Source: Cryobacterium breve
GTDB taxonomy: Bacteria > Actinomycetota > Actinomycetes > Actinomycetales > Microbacteriaceae
Direction: 5' to 3'
NCBI RefSeq assembly: GCF_004402375.1
Contig: NZ_SOGJ01000022.1
Span: 87,504-151,503 of the forward strand
DNA length: 64,000 bases
In this document: positions 16,816 to 26,455 of the stretch, one piece after another
Position numbering within the stretch: position 1 is the stretch's first letter
How the letters are laid out: the number at the start of each line of letters is the position of its first letter
Translations under genes and position numbers: made by a program
The notes under the pieces: model-generated
Told to the model about the DNA's origin: nothing
The model's input: only the letters and a program-made list of their open reading frames with translations
Database searches by the model: none

Positions 16816-17805
16816 TCAGGCGCGCGGCACCCCGCGCTCGACAAGGAACCGGTGGAAGCGCTGCACCGAGAACGCGATCGCCCAGTCCCAGCGGTCGAAG
16901 CTGTCGGAGTGGTGGCGCAGCGCGTCTTCGCGGCGCTTCTCCTCCCAGACGACCTCCCCCGGATCCCGGTCACCCAACACCGCGCCGCGGGTGTACTTGA
17001 GCTTGCCGTCGAACTCCCCGATCTTGCGGATGCGGCGCCAGTAGAAGTCCACCCAATAGTCGTGGCCACCCACGTCGGGAAAACAGACCTGCAGCTCGGG
17101 CACCTCGAACCCGAGCTGGAACATCCGCACCCGGCTGAGAGATTCCCCGCCGTTGGCCGACAGCCCGTTCCCGAAGGCGATGGCACGTTCGGCCTGCCTC
17201 GCACCGGCCCGTGGCTTCACCGCCGCGAGCTCGGCGAACAGGTCCTCTTTGGTGAGGGCACGGCGACCACGGATGCTGCGGCGAGCCTCGGCCGTGACCC
17301 GCTCCTGCTCGACCCGCAAGGCATGGTCGATCATGGTGACGCCTACGAGAAAGCTGGTGCTCGCCGCGACGTCCACCAGGGTGCGCGGCAGCGAGGTCAC
17401 CGCGATCCCTCCGATGAACGACGGGTCGGGGGCCGGAGCCCCGCGGTGGCTGGTCGTAAACCTGGCGGTACTGCCGCCGGAGGCATCCGGGTTGATCATG
17501 TGCACCGTGCGCGGCCAGTCGCCGATGATCGGCAGCCCGTGCAACACCGCGGCCGACGTATGCGACAGCACGAGCGGGCGGCACGCGACCAGAGCCGTCG
17601 CGAGCACGAACAGGCGGTAGCGCTGATCGGGCCCGGCCGCGCGCCACGCCTCCCCCGGAACGTAGATGCCGCGGCGCGTTCGCACGAGTGCGCCACCGCG
17701 AATCAGGGAGTCCACGGCGTGGGAGTTGAGGCCGCGCTCCCGGAGCTCGGCGTAGGTGATGAGCCCGTCAGGGCGGGCGCTGACGACGTCCAGAAGTTGA
17801 GTCAT
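16816..17805 (-). CDS. AbiEi-like antitoxin-domain protein with C-terminal nuclease-like domain
   Basis: This 329-residue protein has an N-terminal winged-helix (ITYAELRERGLNSHAVDSLIRGGALVRTRRGIYVPG) typical of the AbiEi antitoxin N-terminal family. A middle domain follows (LVLSHTSAAVLHGLPI ... TSLPRTLVDVA). The C-terminal part contains VDFYWRRIRKIGEFDGKLKY, reminiscent of a DUF559/PD-(D/E)xK-like core (D, E-x-D-x-K). No AbiEii toxin gene is adjacent. Many such lone proteins are known in actinobacteria; their role is unclear. The gene is bracketed by 66-bp palindromes and low-complexity DNA. Confidence 0.82.
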   Translation of the reverse strand: MTQLLDVVSARPDGLITYAELRERGLNSHAVDSLIRGGALVRTRRGIYVPGEAWRAAGPDQRYRLFVLATALVACRPLVLSHTSAAVLHGLPIIGDWPRTVHMINPDASGGSTARFTTSHRGAPAPDPSFIGGIAVTSLPRTLVDVAASTSFLVGVTMIDHALRVEQERVTAEARRSIRGRRALTKEDLFAELAAVKPRAGARQAERAIAFGNGLSANGGESLSRVRMFQLGFEVPELQVCFPDVGGHDYWVDFYWRRIRKIGEFDGKLKYTRGAVLGDRDPGEVVWEEKRREDALRHHSDSFDRWDWAIAFSVQRFHRFLVERGVPRA

Positions 17806-17917
17806 GCCTCACCCTGCGCGCGGGCAGCCGACCTGAACGGCTGAGCCGGACATCCGTGCACAACTCGGGTGCCCCCTACCCCTGTGGACAACAGGTCGCC
17901 GCGACCCTTGCGCCGCT

Positions 17918-17983
17918 CGCGGCGCACCTCGTGGAAGCGGGCGCACGGTAGACCGTGCGCCTCCTTCTATAGGATGCGCCACG
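17918..17983. repeat. 66-bp palindromic element, copy B
   Basis: It has the same length and layout as the copy at 16581: CGCGGCGCAC at the left, a GTAGAC loop and a degraded right arm (CTTCTATAGGATGCGCC). It lies in the 316-base gap between the AbiEi gene start and the sugar-binding protein gene, and no gene was found in that gap. Confidence 0.85.
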
Positions 17984-18050
17984 GCAGGGCAGGCGCAGGA
18001 CAGGGCACGGCAGGCGCAGGACAGCGCAGGCGCAGGACAGGGCAGGCATG
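17984..18050. repeat. short tandem repeats (GGCAGGCGCAGGACAG)
   Basis: Three to four imperfect copies of a GCAGGCGCAGGACAG unit follow directly after the 66-bp palindrome at 17918. Confidence 0.85.
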
Positions 18051-18052
18051 CG

Positions 18053-18081
18053 AAAGGGCCGGCCCCGTGAGGAGCCGGCCC
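18053..18081 (-). terminator. terminator of the chvE-mmsB-mmsA operon
   Basis: On the minus strand, GGGCCGGC and GCCGGCCC (18074-18081 and 18056-18063) pair around a 10-base loop and are followed by CTTTC. The hairpin lies about 40 bases after the last stop codon (18122). Confidence 0.75.
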
Positions 18082-18121
18082 AGCCGTCTGAACGCTGTGA
18101 TGCAGGTGTACTGCCGGGGTG

Positions 18122-19213
18122 TTACTCGGTCAGCGGGGCGAGGGTCGGGTCGTTCGCGTAGGCCTTGGCAGCGTTGTCCTTGGTCACGATGACCGGGGGC
18201 AGCAGGTACGCCGGGACGACGATCTTGCCGTTGTCGTAGGACTCGGTGTCGTTGACCTCGGGGGTGTCGCCCTTCTGGAGAACCTTGACCATCTCGATGG
18301 CCTTGTCGACGAGCACGCGGGTGTCCTTGTTGATGGTGGAGTACTGCTCGCCGGCCATGATCGACTTGACCGATTCGACCTCGGAGTCCTGACCGGTGAC
18401 AACCGGGATGTCCTTACCGGCGGCCTTCACCGAAGTGATGATCGCACGGGCGAGGGTGTCGTTCGGGGAGAGAACGCCATCGAGCGTCTTGTCGCTGTAC
18501 GTGCTGGTGAGCAGTGCGTCCATGCGGCTCTGCGCGTTCTCAGCCTTCCAGCCGGCAGTCGCCGTCTGCTTGATGTCGGTCTGGTCCGAGGCGACGACGA
18601 GGGTTCCGTCATCGATCTTCGGCTGCAGCACGCTCATTGCGCCGCCGAAGAAGACCGGGGCGTTGGCGTCGTCCGAGGAACCGGAGAACAGCTCGATGTT
18701 GTACGGGCCTTCGGCCTTCTTCGCGGCCAGTCCGTCCAGCAGCGCCTGGCCCTGGAGTTCACCGACCTTGAAGTTGTCGTACGCCACGTAGTAGTCGACG
18801 GCCTCTGTGTTCAGGATGAGGCGGTCGTAGGCGATCACGATCGCGCCGGCGTCGCGGGCCGACTGCACCTGGGTGGCCAGCTGGCCACCGTCAGCAGCAC
18901 CGATGATGATGACCTTGGCACCGTTGGTGACCATCGCCGAGATCTGGTCCTGCTGGTCCTTGACCGTGGTCGATGCGCCGGCGTACTGCACGTCGCCCTT
19001 GTAGCCGGCCTCCTTGAGACCGTCTTCGAAGAGCCCGCCGGCGAGGACCCAGTTCTCCGAGGTCTTCGAGGGGAGCGCAACACCGATGACCGAGTCTTCG
19101 GCGAAGCCGGCAGCAGCGCCGTCTCCGCCTGCGGTCTCCGTGCGGGTGGAGCAACCAGAGAGTGCCATCAAGGCCACTGCAGCGATCGCAGTTGTCGCAA
19201 GAATCTTTCGCAT
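18122..19213 (-). CDS. chvE: ChvE-type sugar ABC transporter substrate-binding lipoprotein
   Basis: This 363-residue periplasmic-binding protein has a lipoprotein signal (ALMALSGC, Cys about 21). Its two-lobed sugar-binding fold is recognisable in VIGVALPSKTSENWVLAGGLF, KVIIIGAADGGQLATQV, IVIAYDRLILNTEAVDYYVAYDN, DGVLSPNDTLARAII and PVVTGQDSE. This matches the ChvE/multiple-monosaccharide-binding subgroup (aldoses such as glucose, galactose, xylose or arabinose). It is the last gene of the operon and feeds the permease/ATPase upstream. Confidence 0.92.
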   Translation of the reverse strand: MRKILATTAIAAVALMALSGCSTRTETAGGDGAAAGFAEDSVIGVALPSKTSENWVLAGGLFEDGLKEAGYKGDVQYAGASTTVKDQQDQISAMVTNGAKVIIIGAADGGQLATQVQSARDAGAIVIAYDRLILNTEAVDYYVAYDNFKVGELQGQALLDGLAAKKAEGPYNIELFSGSSDDANAPVFFGGAMSVLQPKIDDGTLVVASDQTDIKQTATAGWKAENAQSRMDALLTSTYSDKTLDGVLSPNDTLARAIITSVKAAGKDIPVVTGQDSEVESVKSIMAGEQYSTINKDTRVLVDKAIEMVKVLQKGDTPEVNDTESYDNGKIVVPAYLLPPVIVTKDNAAKAYANDPTLAPLTE

Positions 19214-19277
19214 TGTGATTACTTTCTGTTCGTTGTGGTTTGGTGAAGGGATAGGAATGGGATGCGCGGACGCCCGG

Positions 19278-20612
19278 CTAGTTGGGCAGGGTCGACTGCG
19301 GCCGAGCGGTGTCCGGGGTGCCGGAGTCGGGTACGACCATGGGCGGTTCGGAGGGGAACTCGGCGGTCTTCTTCTTGCGGGTCAGCAGGCCGATGATCGA
19401 CGGGCGACCCTGGCTCTTGTTCCAGACGTCCACGCCGACGGCCACGAGGAGCACCATGCCCTTGATGATCTGCACCCAGTCGGAGCCGACTCCCAGAAGC
19501 TGCAATCCGTTGTTGAGCACGGCCATCACGAGGCCACCGATGATGGAACCGACGACGGTTCCGATTCCGCCGGACACGGCCGCACCACCGATGAATACGG
19601 CGGCGATCGCGTCGAGTTCCCAGCTGAGGCCGTCCTGTGGGCCGGAGGCCACCGAGCGGGCGACGAAGATCATTCCGGCCAGAGCGGAGAGGATCGACAT
19701 GTTCATCATGACGAGGAAGTTAACCCGGCGGGACTTGACCCCGGAGAGTTCGGCGGCGAGCTTGTTGCCGCCGACAGCGTAGACGTGACGGCCGAAGATC
19801 GTGTTGCGGGTGACGAATGCGTAGAAGAGCACGAGCACGCCGAGGATGATTCCGGAGACCGGGAAGCTCGTTCCGACGCGGCCTCCAGCGAACAGGATGG
19901 AGGCGTAGACGATGACCGCGCAGAGGAGGACGACCTTGACGATGCTCACCCAGAGCGGGGCGGGCGTCGAACCCATGATCGACTGCACTCGGCGGGCCCG
20001 CCACTCGGCGTAGATGACCGCGAGCACGATGATGAGCCCTAGCAGCAGGGTCAAGTTGTTATAGCCGGTATTCGGGCCGACCTCGGGCAGGTAACCGGAG
20101 CCGATGATCGTGAAACCGTCGGGAACGGGGACCGTGTTGGCGTTACCAATGACCTGGTTGCCACCGCGGAAGATGAGCATGCCGGCCAGGGTGACGATAA
20201 AGGCGGGAACCCCGACGTATGCAACCCACGCACCCTGCCAGGCTCCGATCAGCGCTCCGACGAACAGGCCCAGCAGGATCGCCAGCGGCCACGGGAAGTT
20301 CCAGTCCCGCATCGCGGTGGCGACCACGATGCCGACAAAGGCGGCAACCGAACCAACCGACAGGTCGATGTGACCGGCGATGATGACCATGACCATGCCG
20401 ATGGCGAGGATCAGGATGTACGAGTACTGGCTGACCAGGTTGATCAGGTTGCCGGAGGACAGCGTCAGTCCGTCGGTCAGGTACTGGAAGAGCAGGATGA
20501 TGGCGATCAGGCTGAAGAGGATGCCGAATTGCCGCAGGTTCGAGCTGCCGCTGCCGAAGATCCTCTTCAGATCACCAAGCGCGCTCTTGCGGGTACTCGT
20601 GTCTTCACTCAT
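19278..20612 (-). CDS. mmsB: multiple-monosaccharide ABC transporter permease (MmsB/GguB-like)
   Basis: This 444-residue integral membrane protein of the BPD_transp_2 (RbsC/XylH) family has about 10-12 helices. Typical segments are [63 protein letters not shown] and [42 protein letters not shown]. Its ATG overlaps the stop of the ATPase gene by 4 bases, so the two are translationally coupled. The Pro-rich C-terminal tail is cytoplasmic. Confidence 0.93.
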   Translation of the reverse strand: MSEDTSTRKSALGDLKRIFGSGSSNLRQFGILFSLIAIILLFQYLTDGLTLSSGNLINLVSQYSYILILAIGMVMVIIAGHIDLSVGSVAAFVGIVVATAMRDWNFPWPLAILLGLFVGALIGAWQGAWVAYVGVPAFIVTLAGMLIFRGGNQVIGNANTVPVPDGFTIIGSGYLPEVGPNTGYNNLTLLLGLIIVLAVIYAEWRARRVQSIMGSTPAPLWVSIVKVVLLCAVIVYASILFAGGRVGTSFPVSGIILGVLVLFYAFVTRNTIFGRHVYAVGGNKLAAELSGVKSRRVNFLVMMNMSILSALAGMIFVARSVASGPQDGLSWELDAIAAVFIGGAAVSGGIGTVVGSIIGGLVMAVLNNGLQLLGVGSDWVQIIKGMVLLVAVGVDVWNKSQGRPSIIGLLTRKKKTAEFPSEPPMVVPDSGTPDTARPQSTLPN

Positions 20613-22159
20613 ATGCTCTGAACCTTCTTCCTTGCGGAGGTCATACTTTTCATCAGGGTTTCGGGATCGGCGGATTCCGCCGGGATGCAGTCGGTGATCG
20701 CACCCTCGAAGACCGTGTAGATGCGGTCCGCGAGACCGAGGAGCTCCGGCAGCTCGGATGAGATCAGAATGACTCCCTTACCCTGCTCGGCCAACTGCTG
20801 GATAATGCCGTAGATCTCGTACTTCGCACCCACATCGATGCCACGGGTGGGTTCATCCAGGATCAGCAGGTCGGGGTCGGTGAACATCCACTTGGCCAGA
20901 ACCACCTTCTGCTGATTGCCGCCGGAGAGCTTGCCGACGCCCGCGTTGACGCTGGGGGTCTTGATCCGCAGGCTCTTGCGGTATTCCTCGGCGATTCCGA
21001 ATTCCTTCGAGTCGTTGACGACCGGTCCGGACGAGATCTTCGCCAGCTTTGCAGAGACGATGGAGCGCTTCACATCGTCGAGCAGGTTCAAGCCCAGCGC
21101 CTTGCGGTCCTCACTCACGTAGGCAAGACCGTGATCGATGGCGTCAGCGACGCTCTTCAGGACGATTTCCTTGCCGTCCTTATAGATGTGTCCGGAGAGG
21201 AAGTTGCCGTAGGACCGCCCGAAGATGCTCATCGCCAGTTCCGTGCGGCCTGCCCCCATCAGACCCGCGATGCCGACGATCTCGCCCTTGCGCACGGTGA
21301 GGCTCGAGCCCTTCACGACCATGCGCTCCGCGACCTGCGGGTGCTGCACGGTCCAGTCCCGAACCTCGAAGAAGACCTCACCGATGTGCGGCGTGCGGTC
21401 CGGGAAGCGGCTCTCCAGGCTGCGACCGACCATGCCACGGATGATGCGGTCTTCGTTGACGCCGTCGGCGACGACATCCAGGGTCTCGATCGTCTTGCCG
21501 TCGCGGATGATCGTGATGGAGTCCGCGACCTGTTCGATCTCGTTGAGCTTGTGGGAGATCATGATGGAGCTGATCCCCTTGCCCTTGAGCCCGCGGATCA
21601 GGTCCAGCAGGTGCATGGAATCTGATTCGTTCAGGGCCGCGGTCGGCTCATCGAGGATGAGCACCTTGACGGACTTGTTCAGGGCCTTGGCGATCTCGAC
21701 GAGTTGCTGCTTGCCGACGCCGATGTTCTTGATCAACGTGTCCGGGTCGTCGCGGAGTCCGACCCGGGCGAGAAGCTCGAGGGCGGTCTTCTTGGCGGTG
21801 ATCCAGTCGATCGCGCCCCACTTGGTCGGCTCGTTCCCGAGGAAGATGTTCTCGGTGATGGAGAGCTCGGGGATGAGCGCCAGCTCCTGGTGGATGATGA
21901 CGATGCCAGCTTCTTCGCTGGAACGGATGTCCTTGAAGTGCACGTTCTTGCCCTGGTAGATGATGTCGCCCGTGTACGTGCCGAACGGGTAGACGCCGGA
22001 GAGCACCTTCATCAGCGTGGACTTGCCGGCGCCGTTCTCGCCACAGATCGCGTGGATCTCGCCGCGGTTCACCGTGATGGAGACGTCCGATAGGGCCTTG
22101 ACCCCGGGGAACTCCTTGGTGATCGACCGCATCTCTAGGATTACGTGGTCACTGGACAT
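20609..22159 (-). CDS. mmsA: multiple-monosaccharide ABC transporter ATPase (MmsA/GguA-like)
   Basis: This 516-residue protein has two fused ABC domains. The N-terminal one carries [22 protein letters not shown] and [10 protein letters not shown]. The C-terminal one carries the degenerate Walker [19 protein letters not shown] and [11 protein letters not shown], as usual for sugar ATPases of the RbsA/XylG class. ATG 22159 follows GAGGAG by 8 bases; the longer reading from 22243 has no ribosome site. It is the first gene of the operon, downstream of candidate LacI sites. Confidence 0.94.
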   Translation of the reverse strand: MSSDHVILEMRSITKEFPGVKALSDVSITVNRGEIHAICGENGAGKSTLMKVLSGVYPFGTYTGDIIYQGKNVHFKDIRSSEEAGIVIIHQELALIPELSITENIFLGNEPTKWGAIDWITAKKTALELLARVGLRDDPDTLIKNIGVGKQQLVEIAKALNKSVKVLILDEPTAALNESDSMHLLDLIRGLKGKGISSIMISHKLNEIEQVADSITIIRDGKTIETLDVVADGVNEDRIIRGMVGRSLESRFPDRTPHIGEVFFEVRDWTVQHPQVAERMVVKGSSLTVRKGEIVGIAGLMGAGRTELAMSIFGRSYGNFLSGHIYKDGKEIVLKSVADAIDHGLAYVSEDRKALGLNLLDDVKRSIVSAKLAKISSGPVVNDSKEFGIAEEYRKSLRIKTPSVNAGVGKLSGGNQQKVVLAKWMFTDPDLLILDEPTRGIDVGAKYEIYGIIQQLAEQGKGVILISSELPELLGLADRIYTVFEGAITDCIPAESADPETLMKSMTSARKKVQSI

Positions 22160-22350
22160 CGTTGGACTCCTCACGCCCGGGTCCACAACTGGTGTCCCAC
22201 ACCGAAGACGGGCTGGATGGGCCGAAGGATACGTCGAACCCACCCCCGCTCAGCAGGGCGGCAACGGAGCTGCCGGGCAGGTGGAAAAGTGTGCTCACAA
22301 GCTTGACCTCAATGTCATGCGTCTAGAAGATACGGCGGCGACCGGGCCTA

Positions 22351-22372
22351 TGTGACCGATCACATTGTCACT
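22351..22372. promoter_or_regulatory. candidate operator/promoter region of the mmsA operon
   Basis: TGTGACCGATCACATTGTCACT contains TGTGA-CCGA-TCACA symmetry. It also contains TCACATTGTCA, resembling the TCACAATTGTGA palindrome upstream of the neighbouring lacI gene. The 313-base gap 22160-22472 holds no gene; this is its only notable element. Confidence 0.4.
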
Positions 22373-22472
22373 ATAGCCCCGTGTCCAGCCCCGGTGTCAA
22401 GTTCCGTTTGTCACGCTTGCGTAACAGCATTCGGCACCCCGTGCAAACCGTCGACGGGAGCAGGGCAACAGG

Positions 22473-23492
22473 TCAGAACAGCGGCGGCGCAGTCGACCCG
22501 CGCACGACCAGCTGGGGAACGATCGGCTCCGGGCGTTCACTCGGGGCCCCGTCACTGAGGCTGCTCAGCAGCAGGGCGATGCACCGCCTGCCGAGTTCGG
22601 CAAAGTCCTGGCGCACCGTCGTCAGCGGCGGCCAGAAATGTGCCGCTTCCGGTATATCGTCGAAGCCGACAATGCTCATATCGCGCGGCAGCACCAGCCC
22701 GGCCTCACGGCAGGCGTGCATGAACCCCAACGCCATCTGGTCGTTTGACGCGAAGATGGCGGTGAAATCCCGCATCCGGAGCAGTTCCCGGCCGGCGTGG
22801 TAGCCGAAGTCGGCGGTCCAATCGCCCAGGATCGGTGCCATAGTCGGCACGTCCTTCTCCCACATCTCATCGAGGAAGCCGCGCATTCGCGCTTCGGCCT
22901 CGATCCAGTCCTGCGGCCCGGCCAGGTGGTAGATCTGGCGATGCCCGAGGTCGATCAGATGCCGCGTGGCCTGCCTGGCCCCGGTCATCTGATCGACGGA
23001 CAGGGAGTTGTCATTGAGGAGGCCCCGGGACGACAGGGTGACGAAGGGCACATCGATCGACAGCTGTTCGAGAACGTCGAAGACCCGCACCTGGGGGGCG
23101 ATCACAACGATCCCCTCCACGGACTGGTTCATCAGATGGTCTAGGGCCGCCTCGATCGACTCCGGGTCGACGTTCGTGAGGTTGGCCGTGTTGACGTAAT
23201 ATCCGGCCTCCTGAGCCGCGTCCTGGATGGCCGCGATGCTGCTGGCCGGCCCGTAGGCACTTTCGGCCGACAGCAGCCCGATGGTGCGCGAACGCCCACG
23301 CGACAGTGCGCGGGCAGCCCGGTTCGGCCGGTACTGCAGGTCTTCCATGACCTGAAGCACCTTCGCTTTAGTGGAATCGCGGATGCTGGGGTGATCGTTG
23401 AGTACACGGGACACGGTCTGGTGGGAGACCCCGGCCAGGCGCGCCACATCACGGATGCTCGGGGCACGCCCCTTGGGCAGATCGAGAGTCAC
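22473..23492 (-). CDS. LacI-family sugar regulator
   Basis: This 339-residue protein has the N-terminal LacI helix-turn-helix SIRDVARLAGVSHQTVSRVLNDHPSIRDSTKAKVLQVMEDLQYRPNRAARAL. A sugar-binding core follows (RTIGLLSAE, IVVIAPQV, PVLGD-type strands, IVGFDDIPEAAHFWPPLTTVRQDF). It is in the same direction as the downstream sugar ABC operon and probably controls it. GTG 23492 has AAGG 8 bases upstream. Confidence 0.93.
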   Translation of the reverse strand: MTLDLPKGRAPSIRDVARLAGVSHQTVSRVLNDHPSIRDSTKAKVLQVMEDLQYRPNRAARALSRGRSRTIGLLSAESAYGPASSIAAIQDAAQEAGYYVNTANLTNVDPESIEAALDHLMNQSVEGIVVIAPQVRVFDVLEQLSIDVPFVTLSSRGLLNDNSLSVDQMTGARQATRHLIDLGHRQIYHLAGPQDWIEAEARMRGFLDEMWEKDVPTMAPILGDWTADFGYHAGRELLRMRDFTAIFASNDQMALGFMHACREAGLVLPRDMSIVGFDDIPEAAHFWPPLTTVRQDFAELGRRCIALLLSSLSDGAPSERPEPIVPQLVVRGSTAPPLF

Positions 23493-23519
23493 AGGAAGAC
23501 CTTGCTCGTATGTGCACGG

Positions 23520-23531
23520 TCACAATTGTGA
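23520..23531. promoter_or_regulatory. palindromic operator upstream of lacI
   Basis: TCACAATTGTGA is a perfect 12-bp palindrome 28 bases upstream of the GTG start. It is probably an autoregulatory LacI site. Confidence 0.6.
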
Positions 23532-23749
23532 TCGCAGAACCAGTATGCACTCCGGGGACGCCCCGCGGCGCACCCGCACCGGCCCCGCGCCGCGGGGCCA
23601 GGAATACCGGGCGCGGGTGCCAATCCGGAGATAAATGCCCCTGCAGGCATGGTCGTACAGTCTCAATTCACCCAGCGGCATGCGATGTCGGGCACGCCTA
23701 CAGCGGACGTTCCTCACCGTGTACCGCCAGTACGCTCCGGTTCGGAACG

Positions 23750-23826
23750 AATTCGACGGAGATTTTGGGGTGAACCTGCTCAATCGGCGGGTTTCGGCCG
23801 GATTTGGGCACAATCTCCGACGAATT
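23750..23826. repeat. 77-bp palindromic element, copy 2
   Basis: Ends AATTCGACGGAGATT (23750-23764) and AATCTCCGACGAATT (23812-23826) are inverted repeats with one mismatch. The interior (TTGGGGTGAACC ... ATTTGGGCAC) differs from copy 1 but has the same 47-base length. It lies in the 410-base gap between lacI and metB, which has no gene. Confidence 0.9.
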
Positions 23827-23902
23827 CGCGACGGGCCAAGGGGTCCCGGTGCTACAGGTCGCGGTGCTGCACGTCGGGGCGGTCGGCGAACGGCGGTTTC
23901 GG

Positions 23903-25057
23903 CTAGACCGACCCGAGGGCTCGATCGATGTCGTCGATGAGGTCGGCGACATCTTCGATGCCGACAGAGAGACGGATGATGTTGTCCGCCACTTCGAGTT
24001 CGGTGCCGCGAACCGACGCGTGGGTCATCTCGGAGGGGTAGTTGACGAGCGATTCCACACCGCCGAGAGATTCAGCCAGCTGGAACAGGTGCGTGGCCTC
24101 GGCGAAGGAACGTGCCGCGGCCGCGCCGCCCGCGAAGGAGATCGACAGCATGCCGCCGAAGCCGCTCATCTGCTTCTTTGCCAGCTCGTGGCCGGGGTGT
24201 GTCGGCAGGCCGGGGTAGTAGACCCGGTCGATCGCCGGGTGGCCCTGCAGGTGCTCGGCGATCGCCTGAGCGTTGCTGCAGTGGCGGTCCATCCGCACCG
24301 AGAGGGTCTTGATTCCGCGCACCGTGAGCCAGGCATCCATCGGCGCCGACACCGGACCGGCGGCGAACTGCAGGAACTGGGCTTTCTCGGCGAGCTCGTC
24401 GTCGTTGATGATCAGGGCGCCGCCGAGCACGTCGGAGTGACCACCGAGGTACTTCGTGGTGGAGTGCACGACGACATCTGCCCCGAGGGCCAGCGGCTGT
24501 TGCAGTGCCGGTGAGGCGAACGTGTTGTCCACGATCACGGTCACGCCGAAACGGTGGCCGATCTGCGCTAGCGCGGCGATGTCGCAGACCTTCATCAGCG
24601 GGTTGCTGGGCGTCTCCACCCAGAGGATCTTCGTCTCGCCCGGGATGATGGCCTGTTCGACGGCCGCAAGGTCGCTCATCTCCACAGTGGAGTTGAGAAT
24701 GCCCCAGGCGCCGTGCACTCGGTTGATCAGCCGGTGGGTTCCACCGTAGACGTCGTTGCCGAGCACGATGTGGTCGCCCGGTGCGAGCAGTGCGCGCAAG
24801 ATGGTGTCTTCCGCAGCGAGTCCGCTGGCGAAGGACAGGCCGTGCTTGCCACCCTCGAGTGCGGCCAGCAGGGTCTCCAGCACGGTGCGGGTCGGATTGC
24901 CGCCGCGGCTGTACTCGTAGCCGCCGCGCAGGTGCCCGATGCTCTCCTGCACATACGTCGACGTCTGATAGATCGGCGGGATCACGGCGCCGGTCGTCGG
25001 GTCGAATTCCTGCCCAGCGTGGATGGCGAGGGTGTCGAAGTTCGGTGTGCGAGCCAT
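23903..25057 (-). CDS. metB: cystathionine gamma-synthase/lyase family PLP enzyme
   Basis: This 384-residue Cys/Met-metabolism PLP enzyme has SRGGNPTRTVLETLLAALEGG, SGLAAEDTILRALLAPGDHIV, WVETPSNPLMKVCDI, VVDNTFASPALQQPL-like strands, and the PLP-lysine region VVHSTTKYLGGHSD. Directly after cbs, it probably acts as cystathionine gamma-lyase in reverse transsulfuration (cystathionine to cysteine), but sequence alone cannot separate synthase from lyase. ATG 25057 follows AAGGA by 7 bases. The long open frame continuing upstream to 26179 is antisense-free shadow of cbs and is not coding. Confidence 0.92.
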   Translation of the reverse strand: MARTPNFDTLAIHAGQEFDPTTGAVIPPIYQTSTYVQESIGHLRGGYEYSRGGNPTRTVLETLLAALEGGKHGLSFASGLAAEDTILRALLAPGDHIVLGNDVYGGTHRLINRVHGAWGILNSTVEMSDLAAVEQAIIPGETKILWVETPSNPLMKVCDIAALAQIGHRFGVTVIVDNTFASPALQQPLALGADVVVHSTTKYLGGHSDVLGGALIINDDELAEKAQFLQFAAGPVSAPMDAWLTVRGIKTLSVRMDRHCSNAQAIAEHLQGHPAIDRVYYPGLPTHPGHELAKKQMSGFGGMLSISFAGGAAAARSFAEATHLFQLAESLGGVESLVNYPSEMTHASVRGTELEVADNIIRLSVGIEDVADLIDDIDRALGSV

Positions 25058-25080
25058 TGATTCGTCCTTAGTCATGCTGT

Positions 25081-26445
25081 TTAGGCGCTCAGGTAGGTGA
25101 GCAGGTCGTGGCGGGTGATGACTCCGAGTGGTTTGCCGCCGTCGGTGACGAGCAGCGCATCGTGGCCCGCGAACGCGGCGCGTGCGGCCCCGACGGGCTC
25201 GTTGACCCCGATCAGCGGGAGGGAGTCGCCGACGAACTCGCCGACCCGGTCGGACAGTTCGGCCTCGCCGGAGAAGATGAGTTCCATCAGCCGGCGTTCG
25301 TCGATCGCGCCGACGACCTCCCCCATCACGACCGGGGGCTTCGCGGTGAGCACCAGCACCTGGGAGACGCTGGCCTCGGTCATGACGCCGATGGCGTCGT
25401 GCACCGTGGCACTGGGGTGCACGTAGACGAACGGCGGCAGAGCGCCGGTCTTGGATGAGAGGAGGTCGCCGACCGTGTGCCCCGCGGGCGCGTTGCTGAA
25501 ACCGTAGCTGCGCATCCAGCCGTCGTTGAAGATCTTGCCCAGGTAGCCGCGCCCGCCGTCGGGCAGCAGCACCACGATGGTGTCGGCAGGGCCGAGGGTC
25601 TTCGCCGCGCGCAGTGCGGCCACGACGGCCATCCCGCTCGAACCGCCGACGAGGATTCCCTCTTCGAGAGCGAGCCGGCGGGTCATCGCGAAGGAGTCGG
25701 CGTCGGACACGGAGATCACCTCGTGCACCACAGCCGGGTCGTAGGCGCCCGGCCAGAAGTCCTCGCCCACGCCCTCGACCAGGTACGGCCGGCCGGTGCC
25801 GCCGGAGTATACGGACCCCTCCGGGTCGGCGCCGATGATGCGCACGCCCTCTCCCGAAATCTCGCGCAGATACCGGCCGGTGCCGGTGATGGTGCCGCCG
25901 GTGCCGACGCCCGCGACGAAGTGCGTCACGGTGCCGTCGGTGTCGCGCCAGATTTCCGGCCCGGTCGTCTCGTAGTGACTGAGCGGCCCGTTCGGGTTGA
26001 AGTACTGGTTGGGCTTGAACGCTCCCGGGATCTCCCGGGCCAACCGGTCTGACACGCTGTAGTAGGAATCGGGGTGGTCGGGGGCGACGGACGTCGGCGT
26101 CACCACGATCTCGGCGCCGTACGCCGTGAGCACGTTGCGCTTGTCCTCGCCCACCTTGTCCGGCAGCACGAACACACATTTGTAACCGCGTTGCTGGGCG
26201 ACGAGCGCCAGGCCGACGCCCGTGTTTCCCGAGGTCGGTTCGACGATGGTGCCGCCAGGGAGCAGAAGGCCGTCGCGTTCGGCGGCATCAATGATCCGCA
26301 CCGCGATACGGTCCTTCGCCGAGCCGCCCGGGTTCAGGTACTCCAACTTGACCAGCACGGTGGCGCTGAGTCCGTCGGTCACCCTGTGCAGTTTGACCAG
26401 CGGGGTGTCGCCGATGAGGTCGAGAACGGTGTCGGCAATTTTCAT
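25081..26445 (-). CDS. cbs: cystathionine beta-synthase
   Basis: This 454-residue PLP fold-type II enzyme has the PLP lysine in NPGGSAKDRIA, the substrate loop EPTSGNTGVGLA and the phosphate loop GVGTGGTITGTG. Two CBS domains follow at about residues 330-454 (VYVHPSATVHDAIGVMTEASVSQVLV and LPLIGVNEPVGAARAAFAGHDALLVTDGGKPLGVITRHDLL). It condenses serine and homocysteine to cystathionine. It is co-transcribed with the downstream gamma-lyase/synthase (23-base gap). Confidence 0.95.
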   Translation of the reverse strand: MKIADTVLDLIGDTPLVKLHRVTDGLSATVLVKLEYLNPGGSAKDRIAVRIIDAAERDGLLLPGGTIVEPTSGNTGVGLALVAQQRGYKCVFVLPDKVGEDKRNVLTAYGAEIVVTPTSVAPDHPDSYYSVSDRLAREIPGAFKPNQYFNPNGPLSHYETTGPEIWRDTDGTVTHFVAGVGTGGTITGTGRYLREISGEGVRIIGADPEGSVYSGGTGRPYLVEGVGEDFWPGAYDPAVVHEVISVSDADSFAMTRRLALEEGILVGGSSGMAVVAALRAAKTLGPADTIVVLLPDGGRGYLGKIFNDGWMRSYGFSNAPAGHTVGDLLSSKTGALPPFVYVHPSATVHDAIGVMTEASVSQVLVLTAKPPVVMGEVVGAIDERRLMELIFSGEAELSDRVGEFVGDSLPLIGVNEPVGAARAAFAGHDALLVTDGGKPLGVITRHDLLTYLSA

Positions 26446-26455
26446 CGAGAGTCCT

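Noticed and set aside
16378..17000. Several open frames of 60-250 codons over the repeat tract before the AbiEi gene
   Set aside because: They encode only low-complexity Ala/Arg/Gly/Pro from hairpin and repeat DNA and exist on both strands.
25076..26179. Extension of the metB reading frame far upstream
   Set aside because: It overlaps cbs in another frame, is Arg-rich and lacks homology; the AAGGA-preceded ATG at 25057 gives the normal family length.
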